Positions 45,823 through 54,874 of a stretch of DNA of 64,000 nucleotides are shown here, piece by piece. Numbering within the stretch: the stretch's first letter is position 1; each line of letters opens with the position of its first letter. Both the position numbers and the translations under genes were made by a program. Under the pieces are notes generated by a model. The model saw only the letters and a program-made list of their open reading frames with translations. It searched no databases and was not told the origin of the DNA. The DNA comes from Nostoc foliaceum FACHB-393 (GTDB lineage: Bacteria > Cyanobacteriota > Cyanobacteriia > Cyanobacteriales > Nostocaceae): positions 80,119 through 144,118 of the forward strand of contig NZ_JACJTD010000019.1 of the NCBI RefSeq assembly GCF_014698505.1. The letters run 5' to 3'.

Positions 45823-46233
45823 CTTATAACTAGGCGATCGCACTTTCTCTAACTTAATTGCGATCGCACTTCCTCAGATTACAGCAAGAGCGATCGCTAC
45901 AACGGGCTACGCCTACGTACCATCAGATTCTTCAGTGACGTACCACTATTATGAAATCATATAAGTGATAACACGTAAACACATGAGTTTCATCAACAAA
46001 CACATGAGTTTCGTTATGAAGCTTTGCTTGTTCGTGGTGTCTGGCAGATTTATCGCACTATCATCATAAAATCATACAGGCGATCGCTTTATTCTAAGTT
46101 GGGGCTGCTCATTACAGAAATCTCTTTGCGTAGCTCAATCAAAGACCTCTCCCTGGTTTTACTACGCAAAACCTCCCTCTCCGACTCGGAGAGGGAAAGA
46201 CTTGAACTTTAGTTCAAGGCAGGGAGAGGTTTA
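45823..46233. other. Intergenic region with HIP1 cluster and nested hairpins
   Basis: Three GCGATCGC sites lie at about 45834, 45862 and 45891. The right half (46145-46230) holds nested inverted repeats: outer arms ACCTCTCCCTG/CAGGGAGAGGT, inner CCCTCTCCGA/TCGGAGAGGG and CTTGAAC/GTTCAAG. They lie between convergent genes. A 62-codon plus frame here lacks coding character and is not called. Confidence 0.7.
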
Positions 46234-49200
46234 TCACCTGCGTGTGCCAATATCATCACATAGACGCTTATCGCTCTTGCTCACATTGGGGTTATTTTGC
46301 AAATAATCGCGCACCCAAGCACAACCCTTAACCATTAAATCATCCAAATTGAGATTCCACAACTTCACCGTGTTGTCATCACTGGCAGAGGCAATAGTTT
46401 GACCGTTGGGGCTAAATGCCACGCCCAAAATCGAACTGCTATGACCTTGGAGAGTTTGTAACAGTTGCCCATTGCGATTCCACAGCTTCACCGTCTTGTC
46501 ATAACTGGCAGAGGCAATAATTTGACCGTCGGGGCTAAATGCCACGCTATTAACCGAACTGCTATGACCTTGGAGAGTTTGTAACAGTTGCCCATTGCGA
46601 TTCCACAACTTCACCGTGTTATCTAAACTAGCAGAGGCAATAATTTGACCGTCGGGGCTAAATGCCACAGCCCTAACAGAATTGCTATGACCTTGGAGAG
46701 TTTGTAACAGTTGCCCGTTGCGATTCCACAGCTTTACCGTGTTGTCATCACTAGCAGAGGTAATAATTTGACCGTCGGGGCTAAATGCCACGCCCAAAAC
46801 TGAACTGCTATGACCTTGGAGAGTTTGTAACAGTTGCCCGTTGCGATTCCACAGTTTCACCGTGTTGTCTGAACTGGCAGAGGCAATAATTTGACCGTCG
46901 GGGCTAAATACCACACTATTAACCAAACTGCTATGACCTTGGAGAGTTTGTTGCAGTTGCCTGTTACGATTCCACAGCTTCACCGTCTTGTCATAACTGG
47001 CAGAGGCAATAATTTGACCGTCGGGGCTAAATGCCACACTATTAACCGAATCGCTATGACCTTGGAGAGTTTGTCGCAGTTGCCCGTTGCGATTCCACAA
47101 CTTCACCGTCTTGTCATAACTGGCAGAGGCAATAATTTGACTGTCGGGGCTAAATGCTACGCTATTAACCGAACTGCTATGACCTTGGAGAGTTTGTCGC
47201 AGTTGCCTGTTACGATTCCACAGCTTCACCGTCTTGTCTGAACTGGCAGAGGCAATGGTTTGACCGTCGGGGCTAAATGCCACGCTATTAACCGAACTGC
47301 TATGACCTTGGAGAGTTTGTAACAGTTGACCGTTGCGATTCCACAGGTTCACCGTGTTGTCTGAACTGGCAGAGGCAATGGTTTGACCGTTGGGGCTAAA
47401 TGCCACGCTATTAACCGAACTGCTATGACCTTGGAGAGTTTGTAACAGTTGCCCGTTGCGATTCCACAGGTTCACCGCGTTGTCATAACTAGCAGAGGCA
47501 ATGGTTTGACCGTCGGGGCTAAATGCCACGCTATTAACCGAATCGCTATGACCTTGGAGGGTTTGTCGCAGTTGCCCGTTGCGATTCCACAGCTTCACCG
47601 TGTTGTCTGAACTGGCAGAGGCAATGGTTTGACCATCGGGGCTAAATGCCACACCCAAAACTGAACTGCTATGACCTTGGAGAGTTTGTAACAGTTTACC
47701 GTTGCGATTCCACAGCTTTACCGTGTTATCTAAACTAGCAGAGGCAATAATTTGACCGTCGGGGCTAAATGCCACGCCGAAAACCGAACTGCTATGACCT
47801 TGGAGAGTTTGTAACATTTGCCCATTGCGATTCCACAGTTTTACCGTCTTGTCTGAACTGGCAGAGGCAATAATTTGACCGTCAGGGCTAAATGCCACGC
47901 CGAAAACCGAACTGCTATGACCTTGGAGAGTTTGTCGCAGTTGCCCGTTGTGATTCCATAGCTTTACCGTATTGTCATAACTGGCAGAGGCAATGGTTTG
48001 ACTGTCGGGGCTAAATGCCACGCTATTAACCGAAGTGCTATGACCTTCTAGTCGGTTACGTTCGTTGACTCCATAAATTACCTGCTGGAGAGTGGCTACT
48101 GCCAAAATGCGGGTATCTGGTTCTACACTTTTATTTAGTGTTTTGAGTTGTTTTCCTACCTTCAAACCTGCTACTAAAGCATCAAGTTCTAAATTTCCTG
48201 CCATCAGGTTTTGTGATTTGAGGCTATCGGCGAGAATTTCGGCATTTATCCCACGTTTATCCGCATCTGCTTTAGCGGCAGTCGCTTCTTGTTCTTTTTC
48301 CTTTGCAAAATCTCGTTGCTTTTCAGCGTCTGCCTGTCTGTCCTTAGCTAATTGTTCAGCAGTTTTTGTTTTATCAAGTGCGTTTGCTAACTCTTTTTCC
48401 CTTTCTTCAGCTAATTGTTGTGCAGACTTTGCTTGCTCCTCTCCTTTTTTAGCTCTTTCACTTTGCTGATTAGCAATGCGCTTTTGCTTTTCTGCCTCCC
48501 GGCGTTGTTCCTCTGCTTTTTGCTGCTGTGTTCGCGCTTTTTCAGCTTCTTGCGTTGCGTTATTGCGTTGAGTTTCTGCTTTTCGACGCTGTTGTTCTTC
48601 TTTATAGCGGGCATCTTGGGCAATCAGACGTTGGTCATTCACATACACAGCCACTCCTGTCGTCATTAAAACCGAAAATACTACCACTACCGCAGCCACA
48701 TAAAGCAGTGCAGGTTTTAGACGCTCCCACCTATCCCGCAAGTTAAACGGTATATGTTTATTAATCCACTTGTCATCAAAGACTTGCCGATAGATTTCAT
48801 TCCGCACCCGCAAAACATTATTTTCCCGCCGCACCACCCCCGATAGCTTCAAGTGAGATTTAGCTAAAGACTGCTCTTCATCCACAACCGCCCGCTTACT
48901 CCAGCGAATCTCGCGGTAAATAGTCAAAACCTCCGGGTCTGGTGAGCGTTTAGTCAGCATATCGCGGACAAACTGCAAGTTATTGTCTTGCTCACTCATT
49001 GCACCAAAGAATGTGCTGCTAACTATCCTGTCTACATCGGCTGCGGATAAGACTTGATCCCCCCTAACCCCCCTTAAGAAGGGGGGAAGAATAGAACTGT
49101 TGCTAAGGGTGGTTGAGAAAATCTCCAAACCTGGAAGTTCATTGCCCCCCTTTTTAAGGGGGGTTGGGGGGATCAAAACCAAGGCACCACAAAGACGCTG

Positions 49201-49929
49201 CGTTAAATAAGGATGTCCCCCCGTCCACTTCAACACCTGGCGTAATACCTGCTTGGCTTCATCGCTGGGTAATCCCAATCCCTCAGCGAAGGGTAAAGCT
49301 TCCTCGAAGGTAAAATCAGTTAAATCTACACGCTGTCCAATATTAAACGGCGTGCGCTTGGCATCGTTGATTAAATCGCCGGGAGTCGCTACCCCCATTA
49401 AGACAAAAGAAAGCCGCCCAAATTCAGGATTAGTCGCACGGGCAACATAGAGATAACGAATTGCGATAAAAAAATCATCGGTAAAATCCAGGCTGAGGGT
49501 AGAGTCAATTTCATCCACAAAAATCACAACTTGCTCCTCAACCTCAGCCAGCAAAACCCTCTCAAAAAACTGTGTCAGTCTTTGCGATACTCCCAGATGC
49601 TGGTGTTCTTGCCACCAACTCACCACATCTGTATCAAACATGAGTTGGTCTTCCAGTTTGACCAAAAAGCCAAAATACCACTGTTCGGCTGTGACATTTG
49701 CCCCCAATTCCTGAAGGTCAACAATTACTGAGCTAATCCCCTCTTCCCTTAATGTGTCTGCCGTGCGTACCATCAGGCTAGACTTACCCATTTGGCGCGG
49801 CGTGAGAACATAAGCGAATATTGCTGACCGACATAAACCGAGCAATTCCTCATCAGCTTGACGAGGTATATAAATGCCACCGCCAGCCTGTACAGTCCCC
49901 CCCACGGTGTAAATGGTTGGATTAGCCAC
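46234..49929 (-). CDS. AAA-like ATPase with transmembrane helix, coiled coil and 14 WD40 repeats
   Basis: The 1231-residue protein has an AAA_35-type ATPase domain (about 5-340) with Walker A in TPRQMGKSSLM and Walker B VVIFVDEID, a winged-helix-like part, one transmembrane helix (about 410-432, LLYVAAVVVVFSVLMTTGVAV), a charged coiled coil (about 440-585), and 14 WD40 repeats of 41 residues (about 622-1196), enough for two seven-bladed propellers. The repeats are nearly identical. Residues about 252-291 (PPTPLKKGGNEL...PPFLRGVRGDQ) come from a dispersed DNA repeat inserted in frame. The start overlaps the end of the TIR-AAA gene by 8 bases. Function unknown; a membrane-bound sensor or conflict protein is likely. 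Confidence 0.85.
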   Translation of the reverse strand: MANPTIYTVGGTVQAGGGIYIPRQADEELLGLCRSAIFAYVLTPRQMGKSSLMVRTADTLREEGISSVIVDLQELGANVTAEQWYFGFLVKLEDQLMFDTDVVSWWQEHQHLGVSQRLTQFFERVLLAEVEEQVVIFVDEIDSTLSLDFTDDFFIAIRYLYVARATNPEFGRLSFVLMGVATPGDLINDAKRTPFNIGQRVDLTDFTFEEALPFAEGLGLPSDEAKQVLRQVLKWTGGHPYLTQRLCGALVLIPPTPLKKGGNELPGLEIFSTTLSNSSILPPFLRGVRGDQVLSAADVDRIVSSTFFGAMSEQDNNLQFVRDMLTKRSPDPEVLTIYREIRWSKRAVVDEEQSLAKSHLKLSGVVRRENNVLRVRNEIYRQVFDDKWINKHIPFNLRDRWERLKPALLYVAAVVVVFSVLMTTGVAVYVNDQRLIAQDARYKEEQQRRKAETQRNNATQEAEKARTQQQKAEEQRREAEKQKRIANQQSERAKKGEEQAKSAQQLAEEREKELANALDKTKTAEQLAKDRQADAEKQRDFAKEKEQEATAAKADADKRGINAEILADSLKSQNLMAGNLELDALVAGLKVGKQLKTLNKSVEPDTRILAVATLQQVIYGVNERNRLEGHSTSVNSVAFSPDSQTIASASYDNTVKLWNHNGQLRQTLQGHSSSVFGVAFSPDGQIIASASSDKTVKLWNRNGQMLQTLQGHSSSVFGVAFSPDGQIIASASLDNTVKLWNRNGKLLQTLQGHSSSVLGVAFSPDGQTIASASSDNTVKLWNRNGQLRQTLQGHSDSVNSVAFSPDGQTIASASYDNAVNLWNRNGQLLQTLQGHSSSVNSVAFSPNGQTIASASSDNTVNLWNRNGQLLQTLQGHSSSVNSVAFSPDGQTIASASSDKTVKLWNRNRQLRQTLQGHSSSVNSVAFSPDSQIIASASYDKTVKLWNRNGQLRQTLQGHSDSVNSVAFSPDGQIIASASYDKTVKLWNRNRQLQQTLQGHSSLVNSVVFSPDGQIIASASSDNTVKLWNRNGQLLQTLQGHSSSVLGVAFSPDGQIITSASDDNTVKLWNRNGQLLQTLQGHSNSVRAVAFSPDGQIIASASLDNTVKLWNRNGQLLQTLQGHSSSVNSVAFSPDGQIIASASYDKTVKLWNRNGQLLQTLQGHSSSILGVAFSPNGQTIASASDDNTVKLWNLNLDDLMVKGCAWVRDYLQNNPNVSKSDKRLCDDIGTRR
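46340..48062 (-). repeat. 14-copy 123-bp array encoding WD40 blades
   Basis: Each unit encodes QGHSSSVNSVAFSPDGQTIA followed by SASxDxTVKLWNRNGQLLQTL. Copies differ at a few positions, mostly in the HSxS(V/I)xx, SxDxT and RNG/RNR sites, indicating recent expansion or gene conversion. Confidence 0.95.
49056..49174. repeat. 119-bp dispersed repeat inserted inside the AAA-WD40 coding region
   Basis: The element begins GATCCCCCCTAACCCCCCTT and ends AAGGGGGGTTGGGGGGATC, with matching inner GGGGGG/CCCCCC stretches. A related 76-bp copy lies between genes at 53387-53462. Here it is read as about 40 codons without a stop. Confidence 0.9.
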
Positions 49930-51457
49930 GCAGATGCTCCCGGAAATAATCAGTGTAAAGTTGACAACGGGGAAACACTACACGCCCTTCCCGGCGCACT
50001 AAACCTGCACCCCGCAAGCGGAAAAAGATGCGCTCATCTACACAGGTGTTCTGGTGAATCACTTGAAACATACCCTGAACTAACTCCTGTTTGTTATGCA
50101 GCCGAAACAGATGGTTACGCAAATGATTGCCAAAGGGGCCATTATCTGCGATCGCATTGGCAAATAATTCGGTAGGATAGAGGCGATCGCTAGCAACTAA
50201 GTAAAGTGCAAGCCTTACTAAATAAGGATGTCCACCTAACAACGCTATTAATTGCTTTTCTTCCCTGGCGTTGAAGGGTGAACCATGACGGCGGTTTAAA
50301 TCAGCAACCTGTGCTGCTGTAAAATCTTCTAAATCAATTACTAGCCCAACATTAAAGGGGGATTGGTTGAGATTATCAATTAGCTGGTAGGGTTCGGTGG
50401 AAGTAACCAGCGCTAAATCCAGTTGCTTCCAGATGGGATTAGTGGCGCGGCTATTGTGCCAGCTTCGCAGCATTCCAAAGAAATCAGAGCGAAAATCAGT
50501 ATCAAAGACCCTTTCAACTTCATCCATCGCTAAGACAATGGGGTTGCCAAACTCCTTCAGCAAATAGCGGCCGACGTAGCGAGTGCAACGCTGACTATTG
50601 CCCAAGGGCATATTCCAATACTCATCAACTTTGTCAGTCATTTCCAGTTCATCAGTTAACCAAGTACAGAACTGGCGAAAGAAAAGGTCAGCATTAGTTA
50701 AGGCGGCTTTATCAAATAATTGAAAATCCAGCAAAGCAACCCGCTTAAGAGCATTCACAGCAGTATTAATTGTGCGGATTAACAGGGAACTTTTGCCCAT
50801 TTGCCGGGGGCCTTTAATTGTAATTGTCACACCCTGCCGCTCAATAGTCTGCAAAGTAAGTGCATCTGATGAGCGTTCCACGTAAAAAGCAGATTGCGAT
50901 TCCATTGTCCCTTCCGGCATTTCCAGGGAGACTGGCTGTGCTGAGGGAAAGGGATGGGGTAGGAGTGATGGCTGACTCATCTGGAGTAAATCTGCCTTCG
51001 ATTTTTCTTCACTGATAGCCAATGCACCGCCAGAGACAGCCTGCAACAACTCTGCAATCAAGCGCGGCGTATCTTCTGCATCTTTCCAGAATGCCCAGTT
51101 AATGCCATTTAAGTAAGCACTCAAGGGATACAGGAACGGTTCTTGATACGCCAAACGCACTGGGAGAATAATCGGTCGTCCTTCTTGTGATTTTGCCAAG
51201 TGGTGTGCTGTCTCGATTTCTGCTACCACCATCTCGCTGCTGGTTGACAAGCCTGAAAGGAAAGTAATCAAAAAATCAGCTTGGCGGATTTCTGCTTCAA
51301 TACATTCAGCCCAGCGTGTGCCAACAGACATGGTTTGGTCGATAAAGACTTTGTGCTGCTGCGATAGCGCCTGGAAGACTTGCAGCGCTACTGGTTCATC
51401 GGGGCTAGCATTACGCTTGTAGCTGATGAAGATGCGTTTAGCCTGTGAGTTTAACAT
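49922..51457 (-). CDS. TIR-domain / AAA-like ATPase fusion protein
   Basis: The 511-residue protein has an N-terminal TIR domain (about 6-145: RIFISYKRNASPDEPVALQVFQALS, KVFIDQTMSVGTRWAECIEAEIRQADFLITFLS) and an AAA_35-type ATPase (about 180-500) with Walker A KGPRQMGKSSLL and Walker B NPIVLAMDEVERV. The final part (NKQELVQGMFQVIHQN...GAGLVRREGRVVFPRCQLYTDYFREHL) looks like a winged helix. The downstream AAA-WD40 gene overlaps its end by 8 bases, indicating coupled expression. The TIR domain may consume NAD or mediate self-association; the ATPase would gate it, by analogy with STAND-type defence proteins. Confidence 0.85.
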   Translation of the reverse strand: MLNSQAKRIFISYKRNASPDEPVALQVFQALSQQHKVFIDQTMSVGTRWAECIEAEIRQADFLITFLSGLSTSSEMVVAEIETAHHLAKSQEGRPIILPVRLAYQEPFLYPLSAYLNGINWAFWKDAEDTPRLIAELLQAVSGGALAISEEKSKADLLQMSQPSLLPHPFPSAQPVSLEMPEGTMESQSAFYVERSSDALTLQTIERQGVTITIKGPRQMGKSSLLIRTINTAVNALKRVALLDFQLFDKAALTNADLFFRQFCTWLTDELEMTDKVDEYWNMPLGNSQRCTRYVGRYLLKEFGNPIVLAMDEVERVFDTDFRSDFFGMLRSWHNSRATNPIWKQLDLALVTSTEPYQLIDNLNQSPFNVGLVIDLEDFTAAQVADLNRRHGSPFNAREEKQLIALLGGHPYLVRLALYLVASDRLYPTELFANAIADNGPFGNHLRNHLFRLHNKQELVQGMFQVIHQNTCVDERIFFRLRGAGLVRREGRVVFPRCQLYTDYFREHLRG

Positions 51458-51987
51458 TACTATTAACCTTGTCTTCCTTCAGCTTTTTGAGTGGAAAAGC
51501 TTATCTAGTTGTGAGTCAATTTTGTACAGAAGTTGGGTAATTCTGTGCTTCGTCATCCAAGGGCAGTTTTTCCCTATTTTGAGGATTAGCTGAACAAATT
51601 AAGATTTTATTCACAGTGCTATCAATTAGTTACACTTTACTACAGTGCAGTTACAGGAAATTACCAACGGCACAAAAAAATGTTCGCAAAGTTCAAAGGC
51701 TAGTTAACGGAGCCAAAAGACTCGTTTTCAATATCTGACTATTGGTGACAACTTTAAGGCTGTTTTATAACTCTCACGAGATAAAAATCAGAAACTTTTG
51801 TTGTGATTAGTTTTTATAAATTTAGGTGGAGGTTGGGTTGAGGAACGTAGACGCAAAGCGGCTTACCGCAGGGTAACTCAACACCAATAATCCTTGATTC
51901 TGTTGGGTTTCACTTTGTTCAACCCAACAAATATTTTATTTTTTCAGCTATAGAACTTAAGCGGACAAATATTTTTGGCAATCAATA
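51458..51987. other. Intergenic region with a GTTGGGTT-type repeat
   Basis: No gene in 530 bases. At 51832-51930 a Nostoc-type repeat reads GGTTGGGTTGAGG... and ends with the hairpin TGTTGGGTT/AACCCAACA. The promoter of the TIR-AAA gene should lie near 51460-51700. Confidence 0.55.
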
Positions 51988-52782
51988 TCAATCTTCTGCC
52001 CGCAACAACCAAAAGCCGCTATAAGTCATCCCAGAATCATCTGGTTGCACTAACAAAAAATGCAATCCTCGGCTTTGCTGTTTTCGTTGTTCATATGTTT
52101 GGGCTGCTGTTCTAACTTCTGGATCTTCAAAAGTGGCAACAATCCACCTGTCCACTAAGCCAGCCTCTAATACTAAGCCATCCGGTGCGCCAGATATGTA
52201 ATTCAAGCCTACGGGACGGGCTTGCTGCAACCACCTTGCTAGGCGCATCGATTGCCGTCCACCATAAATTACGATACCAGGGACGGGCACTGTTGACGCT
52301 AAACCCAAATTGATGGGTTTGAGATGTTCTGGGATGTGCAAAATGGGAATGGGGCGATCGCTAAATCTCGTTTCTACATCACTAGCGGCTAGACTCGCAA
52401 AACGCCATTGTTCTCCCCAGAGGTTTTCTGGTAATGGTGCTGGAGGTGGTTTATCCACCGCTGAGGGATATTGCTTTTCTTGTAACCACTGCTTCAATGC
52501 CAAAGTGTGACGCGTAGGTTCGACATTTATACTTAAATTGCGTCCCGCCGCCTCAATTAAACTTAGAGACTGAGGACGAAACACCTGAATCACATCTGGC
52601 AATTTTTCACCTGCGGCTAACTCAAGTTGAGCAGCAACCCAATTCGAATTTGCTGCTGACTGGAGACAGCTGGCTTCATACTCAAAGCTGCGAGTTGCAT
52701 CACAAATCAACAACTCCCATAAAACTTGTCCAGATGCATCCTGTAAGGGACGACGATAAAAATCAACCTGCCAAATTTTCAT
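51988..52782 (-). CDS. Tab2/Atab2 family RNA-binding protein
   Basis: About 264 residues, starting at MKIWQVDFYRRPL (52782). The 14 codons upstream in the open frame translate a GTGGGGA-type heptamer repeat and are not part of the protein. Family features: WQVDFYRRPLQDASGQVLWELLICD, FRPQSLSLIEAAGRNLSI, PENLWGEQWRFASLAA, and the C-terminal LVQPDDSGMTYSGFWLL. Algal and plant Tab2/Atab2 bind AU-rich 5' leaders and support photosystem I (and II) translation, so a role in photosystem biogenesis is likely. Confidence 0.9.
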   Translation of the reverse strand: MKIWQVDFYRRPLQDASGQVLWELLICDATRSFEYEASCLQSAANSNWVAAQLELAAGEKLPDVIQVFRPQSLSLIEAAGRNLSINVEPTRHTLALKQWLQEKQYPSAVDKPPPAPLPENLWGEQWRFASLAASDVETRFSDRPIPILHIPEHLKPINLGLASTVPVPGIVIYGGRQSMRLARWLQQARPVGLNYISGAPDGLVLEAGLVDRWIVATFEDPEVRTAAQTYEQRKQQSRGLHFLLVQPDDSGMTYSGFWLLRAED

Positions 52783-52822
52783 ATTTGTGGGGAGTGGGGA
52801 GTGAGGATGAGGGAGATGAGAC

Positions 52823-52953
52823 AATACGTTCGGTTAAGCCAAGAGACGCGATAAATCGCCGTCAAGACGAAGGATTGATTATTGTAGAGACGGCGATTTA
52901 TCGCGTCTTTGTGATTTAGAATTTTCATCAAAAAACCCTAACCGAACCGTATT
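52823..52953. mobile_element. 131-bp MITE-like element with nested inverted repeats
   Basis: Outer arms AATACGTTCGGTTA (52823-52836) and TAACCGAACCGTATT (52939-52953, one extra base) enclose perfect 20-base inner arms AGACGCGATAAATCGCCGTC (52844-52863) and its complement (52889-52908). It has no coding capacity, a size and symmetry typical of miniature inverted-repeat elements. No target duplication was established. Confidence 0.6.
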
Positions 52954-53020
52954 TGGAGATGAGAGAGTTAAAACTAAGCTCAGAGGTTCCAGCTTATCCC
53001 CCTCATACTCCACAATCAAT

Positions 53021-53290
53021 TTAAAAAGCCTGAATCCATTCTTTGACAGAATATTCAGTCCAGATGCCATTTTTCCAGTAGGGATCGTTTTCAATTAACT
53101 CGCGCACAGTGGCTTCATCTTCGGCTTCGTAAATCCCAAAAACTTTTGTAACATCCTTGGTGGGGCCAATGGTAATCAGCACACCGGATTCTTTTTGTTT
53201 TGCTAATCCGTCTAAATGAGCTTGACGGTGGGGGGCGCGTTTTTCGAGAACGTCTTCGCAGTAAGTTCCCCAAAGTACATATTTAGTCAT
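53021..53290 (-). CDS. YciI-like protein
   Basis: The 89-residue protein has the dimeric ferredoxin-like YCII fold, with HRQAHLDGLAKQKESGVLITIGP, VFGIYEAEDEATVRELIENDPYWKNGIW and EYSVKEW. The conserved His (in RAPHRQAHL) and Asp (ENDPYW) that form the putative catalytic pair are kept. Family members are enzymes or binding proteins of uncertain role. Start ATG at 53290. Nothing nearby links it to a pathway. Confidence 0.87.
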   Translation of the reverse strand: MTKYVLWGTYCEDVLEKRAPHRQAHLDGLAKQKESGVLITIGPTKDVTKVFGIYEAEDEATVRELIENDPYWKNGIWTEYSVKEWIQAF

Positions 53291-53386
53291 AATTGCTTGT
53301 TACTCCTACTGGTTAATAAGATATTACTCTCGCGGTTTATAAGAGGTTGCTTGAAAAGTGTTTCCCTGTGACTTTAGGCACTTTGA

Positions 53387-53462
53387 GATCCCCCCTAACC
53401 CCCCTTTTTAAGGGGAGAACCGGAATCAAAGTCCCCCTTTTTAAGGGGGATTTAGGGGGATC
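53387..53462. repeat. 76-bp dispersed repeat, intergenic copy
   Basis: It starts GATCCCCCCTAACCCCCCTT and ends TTAGGGGGATC, with a CCCCCTTTTTAAGGGGG core. It is the same family as the copy inside the AAA-WD40 gene. Confidence 0.9.
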
Positions 53463-53520
53463 TAAAACTTTTGCTATCGACAAGAGGATTTTTTAAACAT
53501 CCTCTAAGCGCCCTTTTAAC

Positions 53521-54645
53521 TCAAAAGTTAGACTCAATTTGTTGCCTCAACCAATCACGAAAATTAGTATGATAAATACTATAGTGGATTTCTGCTGCTA
53601 TTGATTCTAAATGTAAAAACTCTCGCCACTTGTCTAAAATTACCTTGATTTCATATTCATCTGTATCTAATCTTTCTGCGATCGCTTCTATTGATATTGG
53701 TTGCTCTTGAACTAAGATATTTAACACCTGCAAAGCCATTGGTTGCTGTTTACGGGTTGCTAAATTCATTTTTTCTAAATGATTTTGGTAATATATCTGT
53801 AAATTTTGGGGGTAAATATCCTCATTAATATCTGCTAAAATTTCTTTAACATACATAAAATTGGTTTCATCATCAAAACCTTGTGTTATGTTGAGCGAAA
53901 CATCTCCGGGATTCTTCTCTTGGCTAAGGTTACGCACCCTGCGGGGAGACGCAGAAGCGTCTACAGAATGAGATAATTCATTTAAATAAGTTTTAATATA
54001 TTCTTGGATATCAGCGCGATTTTGTTCAGGGTAATTTGATAAATCTAAAGAATGGGCTGGTGTTTCAATTAATAAACCTGATTTATCTGCCAAAAAAGGA
54101 CGACGACTAAGGTTAAAATAAACTTTTTCGGGTAGATAACGGGGTAAATAGAAAATATTTGAGCCGCGTAGTTGATTGTTGATATCAATTCTATCGCAGC
54201 CATCTATAGTAATAATTAAACGTTGTTTTGGTTGCAATCTATTGCTGATTTGTTGCAGTAACAACGATAAAAAAACACTGTCTTCTGTGGTAGAGTCAGG
54301 AAAGTTAGCGGTGAGATTTTTAATACCTTGATTTTGGGCGATTTCTATTAATTGAGTGCAAATTGTCGTCAGAAATTTTTCAACGCGATTTTTACCTGAG
54401 ATTTCGACATTGTAATAAACAACTCCCGGATTTTGGCTGACATAATGGGCAAGAATGGCACTTTTACCAATACCATGATCGCCGATAATAGTAAAGTAGC
54501 CCCGGTCAGATTGATTGAGAAATTTGTTGATAGCAGCAAAGACAAATTCACGACCGACAAAGTTTTGATTTTTAACGGTAATGATTTGCTGAAATTCTAG
54601 GGGATATCTAGGGATATCAATCGGATTTTCAGCTATCGGTTTCAT
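53521..54645 (-). CDS. STAND-type ATP-binding protein
   Basis: The 374-residue protein has an NTPase domain beginning FVGREFVFAAINKFLNQ, Walker A IGDHGIGKSAIL, Walker B RLIITIDGCDRID and a sensor-like region FYLPRYLPEKVYFNLSRRP, then a C-terminal winged-helix-like region (MALQVLNILVQEQPISIEAIAERL...). Residues about 225-245 (DASASPRRVRNLSQEK) come from a dispersed GCGTCTCCCCGC-type repeat that keeps the frame. It starts within the end of the WD40 fragment (17-base overlap). In intact relatives the ATPase is associated with WD40 domains, a sensor/signal-transducing design; here the WD40 partner is truncated. Confidence 0.75.
   Translation of the reverse strand: MKPIAENPIDIPRYPLEFQQIITVKNQNFVGREFVFAAINKFLNQSDRGYFTIIGDHGIGKSAILAHYVSQNPGVVYYNVEISGKNRVEKFLTTICTQLIEIAQNQGIKNLTANFPDSTTEDSVFLSLLLQQISNRLQPKQRLIITIDGCDRIDINNQLRGSNIFYLPRYLPEKVYFNLSRRPFLADKSGLLIETPAHSLDLSNYPEQNRADIQEYIKTYLNELSHSVDASASPRRVRNLSQEKNPGDVSLNITQGFDDETNFMYVKEILADINEDIYPQNLQIYYQNHLEKMNLATRKQQPMALQVLNILVQEQPISIEAIAERLDTDEYEIKVILDKWREFLHLESIAAEIHYSIYHTNFRDWLRQQIESNF
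53919..53973. repeat. Dispersed repeat inserted in frame in the STAND ATPase gene
   Basis: The stretch contains ACCCTGCGGGGAGACGC and AGAAGCGTCTAC, parts of the common Nostoc repeat. It supplies a low-complexity basic segment to the protein. Confidence 0.65.
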
Positions 54646-54868
54646 TTTTTGAACCCCCTTCTAAACGGAGGAAATGAACCCGCCCTGAGCTTTCGCCTGC
54701 TACAATTGTCAATCCATCTGGGGAAACTGCACAGCAATATATAGAACTTTCACCAATAAAAGTAGAGATTTCCTTTCCGGTCTGCAAATCCCACACTTTC
54801 AGGGTGTTGTCAGTTGAACCAAAAACGGCTATTTTTCCATCTGGGGCGATCGCATAAGCTTTTGTCAA
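54629..54868 (-). pseudogene. Truncated WD40-repeat gene
   Basis: Only 79 codons remain, encoding two WD40 blades (AIAPDGKIAVFGSTDNTLKVW and AVSPDGLTIVAGESSGRVHFL). The frame opens with TTG at 54868, seven bases from the 21-bp repeat array, so the N-terminal part of the gene has been lost at the array. It overlaps the STAND ATPase gene by 17 bases. Whether the stub is still translated is unclear. Confidence 0.75.
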
Positions 54869-54874
54869 AAAGTT

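Noticed and set aside
46024..46212. 62-codon plus frame
   Set aside because: It runs through nested palindromes and has no coding character.
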